A DNA stretch of 27,074 bases from Christensenella sp. UBA1262 (GTDB lineage Bacteria > Bacillota > Clostridia > Christensenellales > CAG-917), in the NCBI GenBank assembly GCA_002308215.1, contig DBVO01000016.1, positions 14,333 to 41,406 of the forward strand, in the 5' to 3' direction. The first letter of the stretch is position 1; each line of letters begins with the position of its first letter. Under the pieces are notes generated by a model. The model searched no databases and was not told the DNA's origin. It saw nothing but the letters and a program-made list of their open reading frames with translations. Made by a program: the position numbers and the translations under genes. Positions 8,174 through 15,459 of the stretch are shown in pieces.

Positions 8174-9051
8174 AAGACCTCACCTACATCTATTCAAAGA
8201 AGACGCCATTTGAAAAGCGTGCACTGGATGATATTAACCTTTCTGTTGAGGAAGGTACTTTCCTTGGTATTATTGGTGAAACGGGAAGTGGAAAATCTAC
8301 CCTTATTCAACATTTAAACGGATTAATCAAGGTGCAGAATAAAAAAGTATCATCAGTCGTTGTTAATGGCTTGTCTGCAACCGAGAAAAAAACACTTAAA
8401 CAACTTCGTTTCGAAGTTGGTATAGTTTTCCAATATCCAGAATATCAACTTTTTGAGGACACCGTTAAAAAGGATGTTGCATATGGACCAAAGAACATGA
8501 AGCTTCCTCAAGAAGAGATTGATGCAAGAGTGCGCCGTGCTCTTGAAGTAGTTGGCCTTAATTATGATGAATTTGCTGAACGTAGTCCTTTTGAACTAAG
8601 TGGTGGCGAAAAGAGAAGAGTTGCTATAGCTGGTGTAATTGCTATGCAACCAAAGATCTTGGTTCTTGATGAGCCTGTAGCTGGGCTTGATCCTGTTGGC
8701 AGAAGCGAAATCCTTGCTCTTATTAAGCAATTGCAAAAAGATGTGTCTCCAACAATTATTATGGTATCCCATAATATGGATGACATTGCAATGCTTGCAG
8801 ATAGAATTATAGCCATGTATGATGGCAAGATTGAACTTGATGGCACTCCATCTGAAGTTTTCTGTAATAGAGAAAAGATTAAAGAAATCGGTCTTGACCT
8901 TCCATTGGCAACAAGACTTCGCGATAAGCTCGTTGAAAAAGGCATTAATCTTCCAGATGGTATTGTAACTCCAGCTCAACTGGAAGCTTCACTTGCAGCC
9001 ATTAAAAATGGCACAGCAAAAGATGAAGTAGGAGGTGGCGATAATGTTTAG
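8155..9051 (+). CDS. ecfA2: ECF transporter energy-coupling ATPase EcfA2
   Basis: This is the second ATPase of the ECF module and should pair with EcfA1 as a heterodimer. The 298 residues carry Walker A GETGSGKST (41-49), Q-loop Gln93 in VFQYPEYQ, signature LSGGE (148-152), Walker B ILVLDE (168-173) and H-loop His206. The LSGGE signature and VFQYPEYQLF are characteristic of EcfA2, in contrast to LSGGQ and NPDNQ in EcfA1. It starts at an ATG right after GGAGGG inside the end of ecfA1, so translation of the two is probably coupled, which suits equal amounts of the heterodimer subunits. Confidence 0.95.
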   Translation: MSAIELKDLTYIYSKKTPFEKRALDDINLSVEEGTFLGIIGETGSGKSTLIQHLNGLIKVQNKKVSSVVVNGLSATEKKTLKQLRFEVGIVFQYPEYQLFEDTVKKDVAYGPKNMKLPQEEIDARVRRALEVVGLNYDEFAERSPFELSGGEKRRVAIAGVIAMQPKILVLDEPVAGLDPVGRSEILALIKQLQKDVSPTIIMVSHNMDDIAMLADRIIAMYDGKIELDGTPSEVFCNREKIKEIGLDLPLATRLRDKLVEKGINLPDGIVTPAQLEASLAAIKNGTAKDEVGGGDNV

Positions 9052-9895
9052 AGACATCTCCTTCGGACAATACTATCCAACGAATTCACTTGTTCATAAG
9101 TTGGATGCAAGAGTAAAATTATTGCTCACGATATTATTTGTTGTGGTTATTTTCTTTATTAAATCATACTTTGGATTTATGCTCACGGCGTTTGTCCTCA
9201 TTGTCATTATTTTGACAGCAAGGCTTCCAATTATTTCTGTTTTGAAGTCTATACGAGGCATATTATTTATCATAATTTTCACGTCGTTGATCAACTTATT
9301 CTTTGTAAAACAAGGTGAGATATTGTGGCACTGGAAAATATTTACAATTACCAAAGTCGGTGTTCATACTACCATAAAGATGGTTTTAAGGCTCGTTTTG
9401 TTAATTTCAGGCGCATCATTGCTTTCTTTAACAACCACTCCTGTTCAACTTGCAGATGGTGTCGAAAGTATCATGGCACCGCTTAAATTAATTAAGTTCC
9501 CAGTTAGAGATGTTGCGATGATTATGTCTATCGCTCTTCGCTTTATTCCAACACTTTTTGAAGAGACAAACAAGATTATTGCAGCTCAAAAAGCAAGAGG
9601 TGCAAGTTTTGATACTGGCGGTTTCTTTGCAAGAGCAAAAGCAATGATGCCAGTACTCATACCTTTATTTGTAAATTCGTTTAGGCGAGCGGATGAACTT
9701 GCCTTTGCAATGGATGCTCGTTGTTATAATGCCACAGACAAGCGTACCAAGATGAAAAAAGCAAGAATTGGCTTTGGTGATATTGTGGCATTGCTGTTTA
9801 TGTTATCATTTGCAACAGTGATTCTTCTAGATCGTTATTATTTTGCAGGTGTAGGCATAACAATTGATTATTGGATTTTTGGAGATTTACTATGA
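9044..9895 (+). CDS. ecfT: ECF transporter transmembrane coupling protein EcfT
   Basis: EcfT is the membrane scaffold that links the ATPase pair to S components. The 283 residues contain the usual set of about five to six hydrophobic helices and the two coupling-helix motifs that dock into the ATPases. The first is canonical (AQKARGAS); the second, normally Ala-Arg-Gly, reads Ala-Arg-Cys in AMDARCYN. ATG at 9044 is preferred: GGAGG at 9031-9035 lies 8 bases upstream, whereas an in-frame GTG at 9035 overlaps that site. The gene overlaps ecfA2 by 8 bases and its stop overlaps the truA start as ATGA. Confidence 0.93.
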   Translation: MFRDISFGQYYPTNSLVHKLDARVKLLLTILFVVVIFFIKSYFGFMLTAFVLIVIILTARLPIISVLKSIRGILFIIIFTSLINLFFVKQGEILWHWKIFTITKVGVHTTIKMVLRLVLLISGASLLSLTTTPVQLADGVESIMAPLKLIKFPVRDVAMIMSIALRFIPTLFEETNKIIAAQKARGASFDTGGFFARAKAMMPVLIPLFVNSFRRADELAFAMDARCYNATDKRTKMKKARIGFGDIVALLFMLSFATVILLDRYYFAGVGITIDYWIFGDLL

Positions 9896-10704
9896 GATAT
9901 CGTGCAGTAATATCATATTTTGGAGAGAGATATGTCGGTTGGCAAAGGCAACTTAATGGCATAAGCGTCCAAGAAGTGCTTGAAAATGCTCTTGAGAAAG
10001 TTTTTGGTGTCCCAACACAAGCTACAGCGAGTGGTAGAACTGATGCTGGAGTACATGCAGAAGGACAAGTAGTTCATTTTGATGCAGATACATCAATACC
10101 AGTAGATAAGATACCTTTTGCTGTCAACACTGAATTGCCAAGCGATATTAGCATGCTTTATTGTGAAGAAACATATCTCAACTTCAATGCACGTTTCAGC
10201 GCAAAGCGTAAGACATATAGATACAGTTTGTATTTGTCTAAACATCCTCATCCAATGCTTGAACCAACACATGAACATATTGTTCAACCTTTAGATTTGG
10301 AGGCTATGTATGAAGCCGCTAAAGTCATTGAAGGAGAACATGATTTTAAGTGTTTCGAAGCTAGCGGAAGTGCAGTAAAATCAACTGTTAGAACTGTCTA
10401 TAACATAGATATAGAATGCCGTCCAATTGATCATGTCCAATCTTTGCAAAATGAGGATGAAACAGGCGATCTAAGCGCATGTATTGATGAAGCAAAGGCA
10501 TTTGATTGTGAGATAAATATATCGGTTACAGGCAATGGATTTTTATATAATATGGTGCGAATTATAGCGGGAACGCTCGTATATGTTGGGCTCCATAAAT
10601 TGACTCCAGAGGATGTCAAATATATAATTGAAACTGGCGACAGAAAACGAGCCGGTAAGACATTAAACGCTAAGGGCTTGTGCCTTGTTAAAGTAGTTTA
10701 TTAA
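9892..10704 (+). CDS. truA: tRNA pseudouridine(38-40) synthase TruA
   Basis: TruA converts uridines 38, 39 and 40 of the anticodon stem to pseudouridine. The 270-residue product has the catalytic Asp51 in ASGRTDAGVHA, the N-terminal YFGERYVGWQRQ strand, and the C-terminal GNGFLYNMVR and GKTLNAKGLCL motifs. The start is the ATG overlapping the ecfT stop (ATGA), with GGAG seven bases upstream; an in-frame TTG at 9871 is less likely. About 25 residues (roughly IDHVQSLQ to AKAF, before CEINISVTGNG) are inserted between the two strands that are normally joined directly, making this copy longer than the usual 245-250. The ecfA1-ecfA2-ecfT-truA order is conserved across Firmicutes; the rplM-rpsI genes that often follow are absent here. 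Confidence 0.96.
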   Translation: MRYRAVISYFGERYVGWQRQLNGISVQEVLENALEKVFGVPTQATASGRTDAGVHAEGQVVHFDADTSIPVDKIPFAVNTELPSDISMLYCEETYLNFNARFSAKRKTYRYSLYLSKHPHPMLEPTHEHIVQPLDLEAMYEAAKVIEGEHDFKCFEASGSAVKSTVRTVYNIDIECRPIDHVQSLQNEDETGDLSACIDEAKAFDCEINISVTGNGFLYNMVRIIAGTLVYVGLHKLTPEDVKYIIETGDRKRAGKTLNAKGLCLVKVVY

Positions 10705-10709
10705 TGATT

Positions 10710-10732
10710 GCGCACCGCATGGTGCGCTTTTT
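10710..10732 (+). terminator. Rho-independent terminator of the ecf-truA operon
   Basis: A perfect 7-bp stem (GCGCACC, 10710-10716, with GGTGCGC, 10721-10727) closes on a GCAT loop and is followed by TTTTTATTTTT. It lies five bases after the truA stop. Confidence 0.92.
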
Positions 10733-10774
10733 ATTTTTCTTAAAAACTTTCAAAATAAAGAATGATTTTCGCTA

Positions 10775-10803
10775 TTGACTAATGACTAGTAATAGTTTAT
10801 CAT
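10775..10803 (+). promoter_or_regulatory. Sigma-A type promoter of glnS
   Basis: TTGACT (10775-10780) and TATCAT (10798-10803) are 17 bases apart, placing the transcription start near 10810. A short direct repeat GACTA-AT-GACTA overlaps and follows the -35 element. The 115-base gap is too short for a T-box riboswitch, and no T-box sequence is seen. Confidence 0.75.
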
Positions 10804-10820
10804 TAATCTATACTAGATTA
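10804..10820. repeat. Perfect palindrome at the glnS transcription start (operator-like)
   Basis: TAATCTA and TAGATTA flank a 3-base centre (TAC), a perfect 7-3-7 inverted repeat immediately after the -10 hexamer and spanning the predicted start site. That position is typical of a repressor operator. No regulator is identified. Confidence 0.5.
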
Positions 10821-10824
10821 TTAT

Positions 10825-10837
10825 CGCGCTTTGCGCG
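10825..10837 (+). promoter_or_regulatory. G/C hairpin in the glnS leader
   Basis: CGCGC-TTT-GCGCG forms a 5-bp hairpin in the predicted leader, eight bases before the AGGGA ribosome site (10845-10849). It has no T tract, so it is not a terminator; it may shield or stabilise the mRNA 5' end. Confidence 0.45.
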
Positions 10838-10855
10838 TACACACAGGGAACATAG

Positions 10856-12487
10856 ATGGAAGAAAAATCAAGAAATTTTATTGAAGAATTCATTGACGAA
10901 GATTTAGCATCTGGTAAGGTTAGCGAAATTATCACACGTTTTCCACCTGAACCAAATGGTTATTTGCATATTGGGCATGCAAAAGCGCTGTGCATCAACT
11001 TCGGGATGAAAGAAAAATATCATGGTAAATGCAACCTCCGTTTTGACGACACCAATCCTGTAAAGGAAGATGTCGAATACATGGATAGCATTAAAGAAGA
11101 TATTAAGTGGCTCGGTTTTGAATGGGATGAGCTCAGAAATGCCAGCGATTATTTTGGCAAGATGTATGAATGTGCAGTTAAACTCATTAAAGATGGCAAA
11201 GCATATGTATGCGATCTTTCCGCGGATGAAATCAGCGCAACACGTGGAAGTTTCGGTGTCCCAGGAAAAGAGAGTCCATATAGAAATCGTTCAGTAGAAG
11301 AAAACCTTGACTTATTTGAACGCATGAAAGCGGGCGAATTTGCAGATGGCGAAAAGGTTTTAAGAGCAAAAATAGACATGGCATCTCCTAACATTAACAT
11401 GAGAGATCCAGTTATCTATCGTATTTGTCATGCAACCCATCCTCATACTGGAGATAAGTGGTGTATTTATCCAATGTATGATTTTGCGCATCCAATTGAG
11501 GACGCCATTGAAGGAATCACACATTCACTTTGTTCATTGGAGTTTGAAAACCATCGTCCACTTTATGACTGGGTAACAGAGAATTGCGGATTTGATCCTC
11601 GTCCAAGACAAATTGAATTTGCTAGATTGAATCTTACTCATACAGTTATGTCCAAACGCTTTATCAAGCGTCTTGTAGATGAAGGTGTAGTTTGGGGTTG
11701 GAATGATCCACGTCTTAGCACTTTATCTGGTATTAGAGAACGCGGTTATACACCTGAAGCAATTAAGGATTTCTGCTCACGTATTGGTGTAAGTAAAGCA
11801 GATAGCGAAGTAGATATTTCAATGCTTGAGCATTGCGTTAGAGAAGATCTTAATGCTCATGCACAAAGAGCTATGGTTGTTACTAAACCTTTGAAACTTA
11901 TCGTAGATAACTATCCAGAAGGTAAATCCGAAGAAGTTTATATTGAGAATAACCCACAACAAGAAGGTGCAGGTACTCATACTACTTCATTCTCACGTGA
12001 ACTTTATATAGAGCAAGATGACTTTGCGTTGAATCCACCACCAAAATATTTCCGTTTGAAACCAGATGGAATTGTTCGTCTTAAAGGTGCTTATATTGTT
12101 AAATATAAATCTTGCGATTTAGATGAAAATGGTGAAGTCAAAGCTGTTCATGTAGAATACCTTGAAGGCACAAAGTCTGGTGAAGAAGGCGCCAACATGA
12201 AGGTCAAAGGAACGATTCATTTTGTCAATGCAAATGACTGTGTGGATGTAACGCTCAACATGTTTGACTATCTCATTATGGATGGAGATGGAGATTACAT
12301 GGATAGAGTAAATCGTAACTCCCTTACTGTTCTTAAAGGAAAGGCAGAGAGAATTGTTGCGGAAGCTCCAGTTCATACGAGATTCCAATTCCTTAGAGAA
12401 GGATATTTTATCAAGAGAAACGAAAACAACGAATTTAATAGCATCGTAGGGCTTAAAGATAGTTTCAAGATGCCAGAGAACAAATAA
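10856..12487 (+). CDS. glnS: Glutaminyl-tRNA synthetase
   Basis: It joins glutamine to tRNA-Gln in an ATP-dependent reaction. The 543 residues (E. coli enzyme about 553) have the class I signature as PPEPNGYLHIGHAKA (HIGH at 38-41), and the KMSKS loop in the GlnRS form VMSKR (264-268), followed by WGWNDPRLSTLSGIRERGY, which is specific to GlnRS rather than GluRS. The C-terminal half holds the two beta-barrel anticodon-binding domains, with FRLKPDGIVRLKGAY near the domain border. Many Bacillota lack GlnRS and use GluRS with GatCAB amidation, so a GlnRS gene here suggests descent from a horizontally acquired copy, as known in some clostridia. No terminator separates it from the following gene, so read-through into the zinc-ribbon gene is likely. 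Confidence 0.96.
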   Translation: MEEKSRNFIEEFIDEDLASGKVSEIITRFPPEPNGYLHIGHAKALCINFGMKEKYHGKCNLRFDDTNPVKEDVEYMDSIKEDIKWLGFEWDELRNASDYFGKMYECAVKLIKDGKAYVCDLSADEISATRGSFGVPGKESPYRNRSVEENLDLFERMKAGEFADGEKVLRAKIDMASPNINMRDPVIYRICHATHPHTGDKWCIYPMYDFAHPIEDAIEGITHSLCSLEFENHRPLYDWVTENCGFDPRPRQIEFARLNLTHTVMSKRFIKRLVDEGVVWGWNDPRLSTLSGIRERGYTPEAIKDFCSRIGVSKADSEVDISMLEHCVREDLNAHAQRAMVVTKPLKLIVDNYPEGKSEEVYIENNPQQEGAGTHTTSFSRELYIEQDDFALNPPPKYFRLKPDGIVRLKGAYIVKYKSCDLDENGEVKAVHVEYLEGTKSGEEGANMKVKGTIHFVNANDCVDVTLNMFDYLIMDGDGDYMDRVNRNSLTVLKGKAERIVAEAPVHTRFQFLREGYFIKRNENNEFNSIVGLKDSFKMPENK

Positions 12488-12542
12488 GTTAGACAAAAAC
12501 ACAAAGCATAATTGAAGCAACAAGGTTACAAAGGAAAAGCTT

Positions 12543-13715
12543 ATGTTTGTATGTAAGATTTGCGGAAAAGAAGTTAAAAGTGGACAAGCATTTTGCCCAA
12601 CTTGTGGCGCAGACGTAGTTGAAAACTATGAAACAGTGTGCCCTGCCTGTGGAACAAAAAATAGTGCAGGATCTCGTTATTGCGCAAAATGCGGTGGCAT
12701 ACTTGGTGTTTTGAGAAAACCAACTTGTGCTGTTTGCGGAGCGAAGAATTTGCCAGGAGCAAAATTCTGCGTTTCTTGTGGCGCGCCAATTGTTGCAAAT
12801 AGTGAAACACATAGCGAAGCAGATATGCTTGATGCAAGACGTGCAAAACACAAACTTGACACAATGGCTCGTGAGCGCATGGCTGCTGTTGATAAAGAAA
12901 TCGCAGAGAAGCGTGCTAAAGCACAAGAAGAAAGAGAGCAAGCTTTGCTTGAAGTCGAAGATTATAAGATTAAAACTCAAAATGATCTTGATAAAAAGGC
13001 AGATGTACTTGAAGCATATCGTGAGAAACTCAATGAGCTCGGCGCAGAAGATGTTAATATGCTCAAAAAGATGTCAGCGGCTCTCAAAGATTATTCAAAA
13101 TATTATGCCGATCCATATTCTCAAATTGATGAAGATGAAATAGAGGGCGAGACCTATGTTTGCCCAGCCTGCGGAACAATTAACCCTGTTACAGCGGTTG
13201 CATGCTCACATTGCGGCAGAAACAAAGCAAGAGCAACATTATTGCTTGCCAAAGGCAAAATTAAACAATCTCCACCAATTAAGCGTAAGCTTAATATTAT
13301 TCCAGCTCCAGAAGAGGATTTGAAAGTAGAAAAAACACCTACACTCAAAGAGTTTGAAGAGCAGATGAATAAAAAAGAAGAACTCAAAGAAGAGAAACAA
13401 GAAGATAGAAAAGACGCACCAGCCAATTTCTCAGGCCCAAGTGGTGCATATCCATTCTATCCATATCCACCATATGGATATCCATATCCATACCCACAAC
13501 AAGGAGCTCCTGTACCACCAGTTGCTTATGGTGCAAATGGTGAAAAGTATCAGATGCCACCTATTGTACAACCAGTTGCATTTGTGCCATACGTTACACA
13601 AGAACAACCACTTATGCAATATTCTCCTGTGATTGAAGAGCCTAAAAAGGCTCAGCCAGTCCAACTAAAACAACCAACTCCAGCTCAACCTGCTCAGAAT
13701 TCAAAAAGAAAGTAA
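12543..13715 (+). CDS. Four-zinc-ribbon, coiled-coil protein with Pro/Tyr-rich tail (function unknown)
   Basis: I do not recognise a characterised family for the whole 390-residue protein. It opens with three CxxC-x10-CxxC zinc ribbons: Cys4/7/18/21, 33/36/47/50 and 62/65/76/79. A charged, Glu/Lys/Ala-rich segment at about 90-185 looks like a coiled coil. A fourth ribbon follows at Cys207/210/221/224, then a Lys/Glu-rich linker (about 258-290), a Pro/Tyr-rich stretch (303-318) and a Pro/Gln tail containing PIVQPVAFVPYVTQ (340-353). No signal peptide or membrane segment is visible, so it is probably cytoplasmic. The start is the ATG after AAAGGAAAAGC. It lies 6 bases before a four-helix membrane protein gene, and a relative of its PIV peptide occurs in the second membrane protein. 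The architecture suggests a multivalent adaptor, possibly tethered to those proteins (inference). Confidence 0.85.
   Translation: MFVCKICGKEVKSGQAFCPTCGADVVENYETVCPACGTKNSAGSRYCAKCGGILGVLRKPTCAVCGAKNLPGAKFCVSCGAPIVANSETHSEADMLDARRAKHKLDTMARERMAAVDKEIAEKRAKAQEEREQALLEVEDYKIKTQNDLDKKADVLEAYREKLNELGAEDVNMLKKMSAALKDYSKYYADPYSQIDEDEIEGETYVCPACGTINPVTAVACSHCGRNKARATLLLAKGKIKQSPPIKRKLNIIPAPEEDLKVEKTPTLKEFEEQMNKKEELKEEKQEDRKDAPANFSGPSGAYPFYPYPPYGYPYPYPQQGAPVPPVAYGANGEKYQMPPIVQPVAFVPYVTQEQPLMQYSPVIEEPKKAQPVQLKQPTPAQPAQNSKRK
13449..13490 (+). repeat. TATCCA hexamer repeat encoding the Pro/Tyr stretch
   Basis: Five copies of TATCCA occur in 42 bases (13449, 13458, 13464, 13479, 13485), each coding Tyr-Pro in frame within the zinc-ribbon protein. 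This may be slippage-prone; copy number could vary between strains. Confidence 0.6.
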
Positions 13716-13721
13716 GAAAAA

Positions 13722-14501
13722 ATGGCTGACGAAAGATTAAAAAACAAAAATCGCAACGTAGATGATGCAGGTATACGCCTTGCGCCTACGCCTATAAGAA
13801 ACAGCGATTATCACGTATTACCATCCATTAGGCAAGAATACGTGTTGGAGCCGTCTTTGCATATTGATGAGCCAAAGGATTCTCCTTCTGGTGAGATTTC
13901 AACTGCAGATGATTTTCAACCAAAAGTCAGGGATAAAAGTAAAAAGTGGAAGAGACAAAAGCGCGGCAAAAACATAGTTTTTGGTGCAATTATGCTTGCA
14001 ATCTCTGTTATTGTTTTATTGCCATATATTCTTGCGGCTGCAGGACAAAACATAAACCTACCATTTAAGTATGTGCCAAATGAGTTGAACGCAATTGGTA
14101 ATCTTATCGAGGCTTTCAAAACAACGGCAAGTTATGGTTGGAAAGGTCCAGAACTTAAGGCTGTATGGCTTGGAGCAGTGCCTAGTTTGGTATTAATTCT
14201 TGGCATCATCTTCTTGCTGTTCAACTTAATTAAATCATTTTGTGCTTTGCTTGGTGCGGTAAAACCAGTTAAATATATAGTGAACGCTATAGTATATCTC
14301 GTTTGTGTGCTAACTATTTTAGTGTTTTATCTTATCGGCATCGGCGCATTTGGAATCAATCAAATCAACTTTGTAAACGACTTTATCAAAGCGTATTCAA
14401 CGAGCGAACTATTTAGCCTTGTAATATTTGCATTTGGCAATTTGTTGGTTTCGTTGTTATGCACTTTGTTAAACAAAGATAAGCTCGGTTATATTAAATA
14501 A
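13722..14501 (+). CDS. Four-helix membrane protein with long cytoplasmic N-terminus (unknown function, paralogue 1)
   Basis: The 259-residue protein has no recognised domain. Residues 1-84 are hydrophilic and end in a strongly basic stretch (KKWKRQKRGK) just before the first helix, so the N-terminus should stay inside the cell. Hydrophobic helices lie at about 85-107, 147-171, 184-211 and 230-250. The segment VIVLLPYILA, an intervening loop, and ELNAIGNLIEAF has a clear counterpart in the next gene (VLVLPFILS, KFNVIGTIAGWI), and helix number and spacing agree, so the two are diverged tandem duplicates. It sits 6 bases after the zinc-ribbon gene with only a weak ribosome site, and 33 bases before its paralogue, so the three are almost certainly one transcript. 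Confidence 0.8.
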   Translation: MADERLKNKNRNVDDAGIRLAPTPIRNSDYHVLPSIRQEYVLEPSLHIDEPKDSPSGEISTADDFQPKVRDKSKKWKRQKRGKNIVFGAIMLAISVIVLLPYILAAAGQNINLPFKYVPNELNAIGNLIEAFKTTASYGWKGPELKAVWLGAVPSLVLILGIIFLLFNLIKSFCALLGAVKPVKYIVNAIVYLVCVLTILVFYLIGIGAFGINQINFVNDFIKAYSTSELFSLVIFAFGNLLVSLLCTLLNKDKLGYIK

Positions 14502-14534
14502 CCTACCCATAAGCCCTTGGGCATCGGAGGATTT

Positions 14535-15401
14535 ATGTCTAAGAAAAATCGCAAACAAGAAGTGGCTTTTGAGCCAGAGAATAACGTTCCTGTTGAGTTC
14601 GAAGAAGAGACTAATACTCTATTCGAAGCAGAAGCCTATGGTTCTCCTCAACCAGAAGCAGGCAGTGACGTTACTGTTATGAAACAGGTCGGTATCGGTG
14701 GCCCTGTTCCTATTGTTGCGCCAAAACACAATACGATTCAGCTTCAACCGATAGTTGTGCCATTAGCAGTTGTGCCATATATGACTCAAGACAGCAATGT
14801 TCTTAGAACAGATGGCAGACAACAACCATTGGTCGAAGAATATGCTGAGGCAACTGAGTTTTCTACAGCGCAAAGCGAAAAAGCAAAGAAAGCCAAAAAG
14901 AAGGGAATCAGCCCACGTTGGTTTGCTCTTGCAACATTCCTTATTACAGCTGTTTTGGTTTTGCCATTCATTTTGTCATATTTCTACGAGAGCTTGGGCG
15001 CATTACATTTCACTGGCTTAGACAAGTTTAATGTAATAGGAACAATAGCAGGGTGGATTTCCAATAGATCGGTTCCAAGTGCAGATTTGTATCGCAACAT
15101 TATCTTTATTGCTGCAGCAGGTATTACTGCGTTGCTCGTAATCATAGAATTAATAGCACTTCTTGCAGGTAAATATCCACGTGCCGTCACAATTATTCTG
15201 TCACTTGTGCCTGTAGGAGCATCGCTTGCAATTCTTATTAAGGACATAGTCAGTCATGCATTTGTAGCAGAAAATAGACTCACACTTATTATTTTCGTTG
15301 CCCTTGCGCTACTCAACTTGCTTCTTGCGATCATATTTACAATAGTATTGAATCGCGCAGATGACAACGCAGATAAGCAAAGATATACTAGCGAAATTTA
15401 A
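14535..15401 (+). CDS. Four-helix membrane protein with long cytoplasmic N-terminus (unknown function, paralogue 2)
   Basis: The 288-residue protein starts at ATG 14535 after GGAGG (14526-14530); an in-frame TTG at 14517 lies upstream of that site and is rejected. Residues 1-127 are hydrophilic and acidic, then turn basic (KAKKAKKKG) before helix 1. Helices are predicted at about 128-150, 186-211, 215-236 and 248-271. The N-terminal region carries PIVVPLAVVPYMTQ (72-85), closely similar to PIVQPVAFVPYVTQ in the tail of the zinc-ribbon protein encoded two genes upstream; 9 of 14 residues are identical. The shared peptide may be a common binding site for a third partner or a self-association motif (inference). 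A strong hairpin follows the gene, ending the operon. Confidence 0.8.
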   Translation: MSKKNRKQEVAFEPENNVPVEFEEETNTLFEAEAYGSPQPEAGSDVTVMKQVGIGGPVPIVAPKHNTIQLQPIVVPLAVVPYMTQDSNVLRTDGRQQPLVEEYAEATEFSTAQSEKAKKAKKKGISPRWFALATFLITAVLVLPFILSYFYESLGALHFTGLDKFNVIGTIAGWISNRSVPSADLYRNIIFIAAAGITALLVIIELIALLAGKYPRAVTIILSLVPVGASLAILIKDIVSHAFVAENRLTLIIFVALALLNLLLAIIFTIVLNRADDNADKQRYTSEI

Positions 15402-15420
15402 AGCATATAATCCCATATTT

Positions 15421-15441
15421 GCGGGTGCTTTGAGCACCCGC
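15421..15441 (+). terminator. Hairpin terminator after the zinc-ribbon/membrane-protein operon
   Basis: A perfect 9-bp G/C-rich stem (GCGGGTGCT with AGCACCCGC) closes on a TTG loop. The following tail TTATCTTATT is T-rich but interrupted, so efficiency is uncertain and some read-through into the walJ operon is possible. Confidence 0.75.
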
Positions 15442-15459
15442 TTATCTTATTAAGATAAG
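15441..15459. repeat. Perfect 9-1-9 palindrome upstream of the walJ-like gene
   Basis: CTTATCTTA and TAAGATAAG flank a single T. The spacing is too tight for a good RNA hairpin but suits a dimeric DNA-binding protein. It abuts the terminator stem and ends 22 bases before the ATG at 15482. No clear -35/-10 pair and no Shine-Dalgarno sequence were found in this gap. Confidence 0.5.

Noticed and set aside
10733..10855. T-box riboswitch upstream of glnS
   Set aside because: The gap is too short, and no specifier stem, T-box sequence or antiterminator/terminator pair is visible.
12489..12980. 163-residue open frame antisense to the zinc-ribbon gene
   Set aside because: Its composition is that of a reverse reading of a Lys/Glu/Cys-rich gene, and it has no initiation signal; the zinc ribbons on the plus strand are unmistakable.
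13449..13490. TATCCA repeat as a CRISPR or mobile-element remnant
   Set aside because: The repeats are six bases, in frame and code a Pro/Tyr tract in a conserved-looking gene; there are no spacers.
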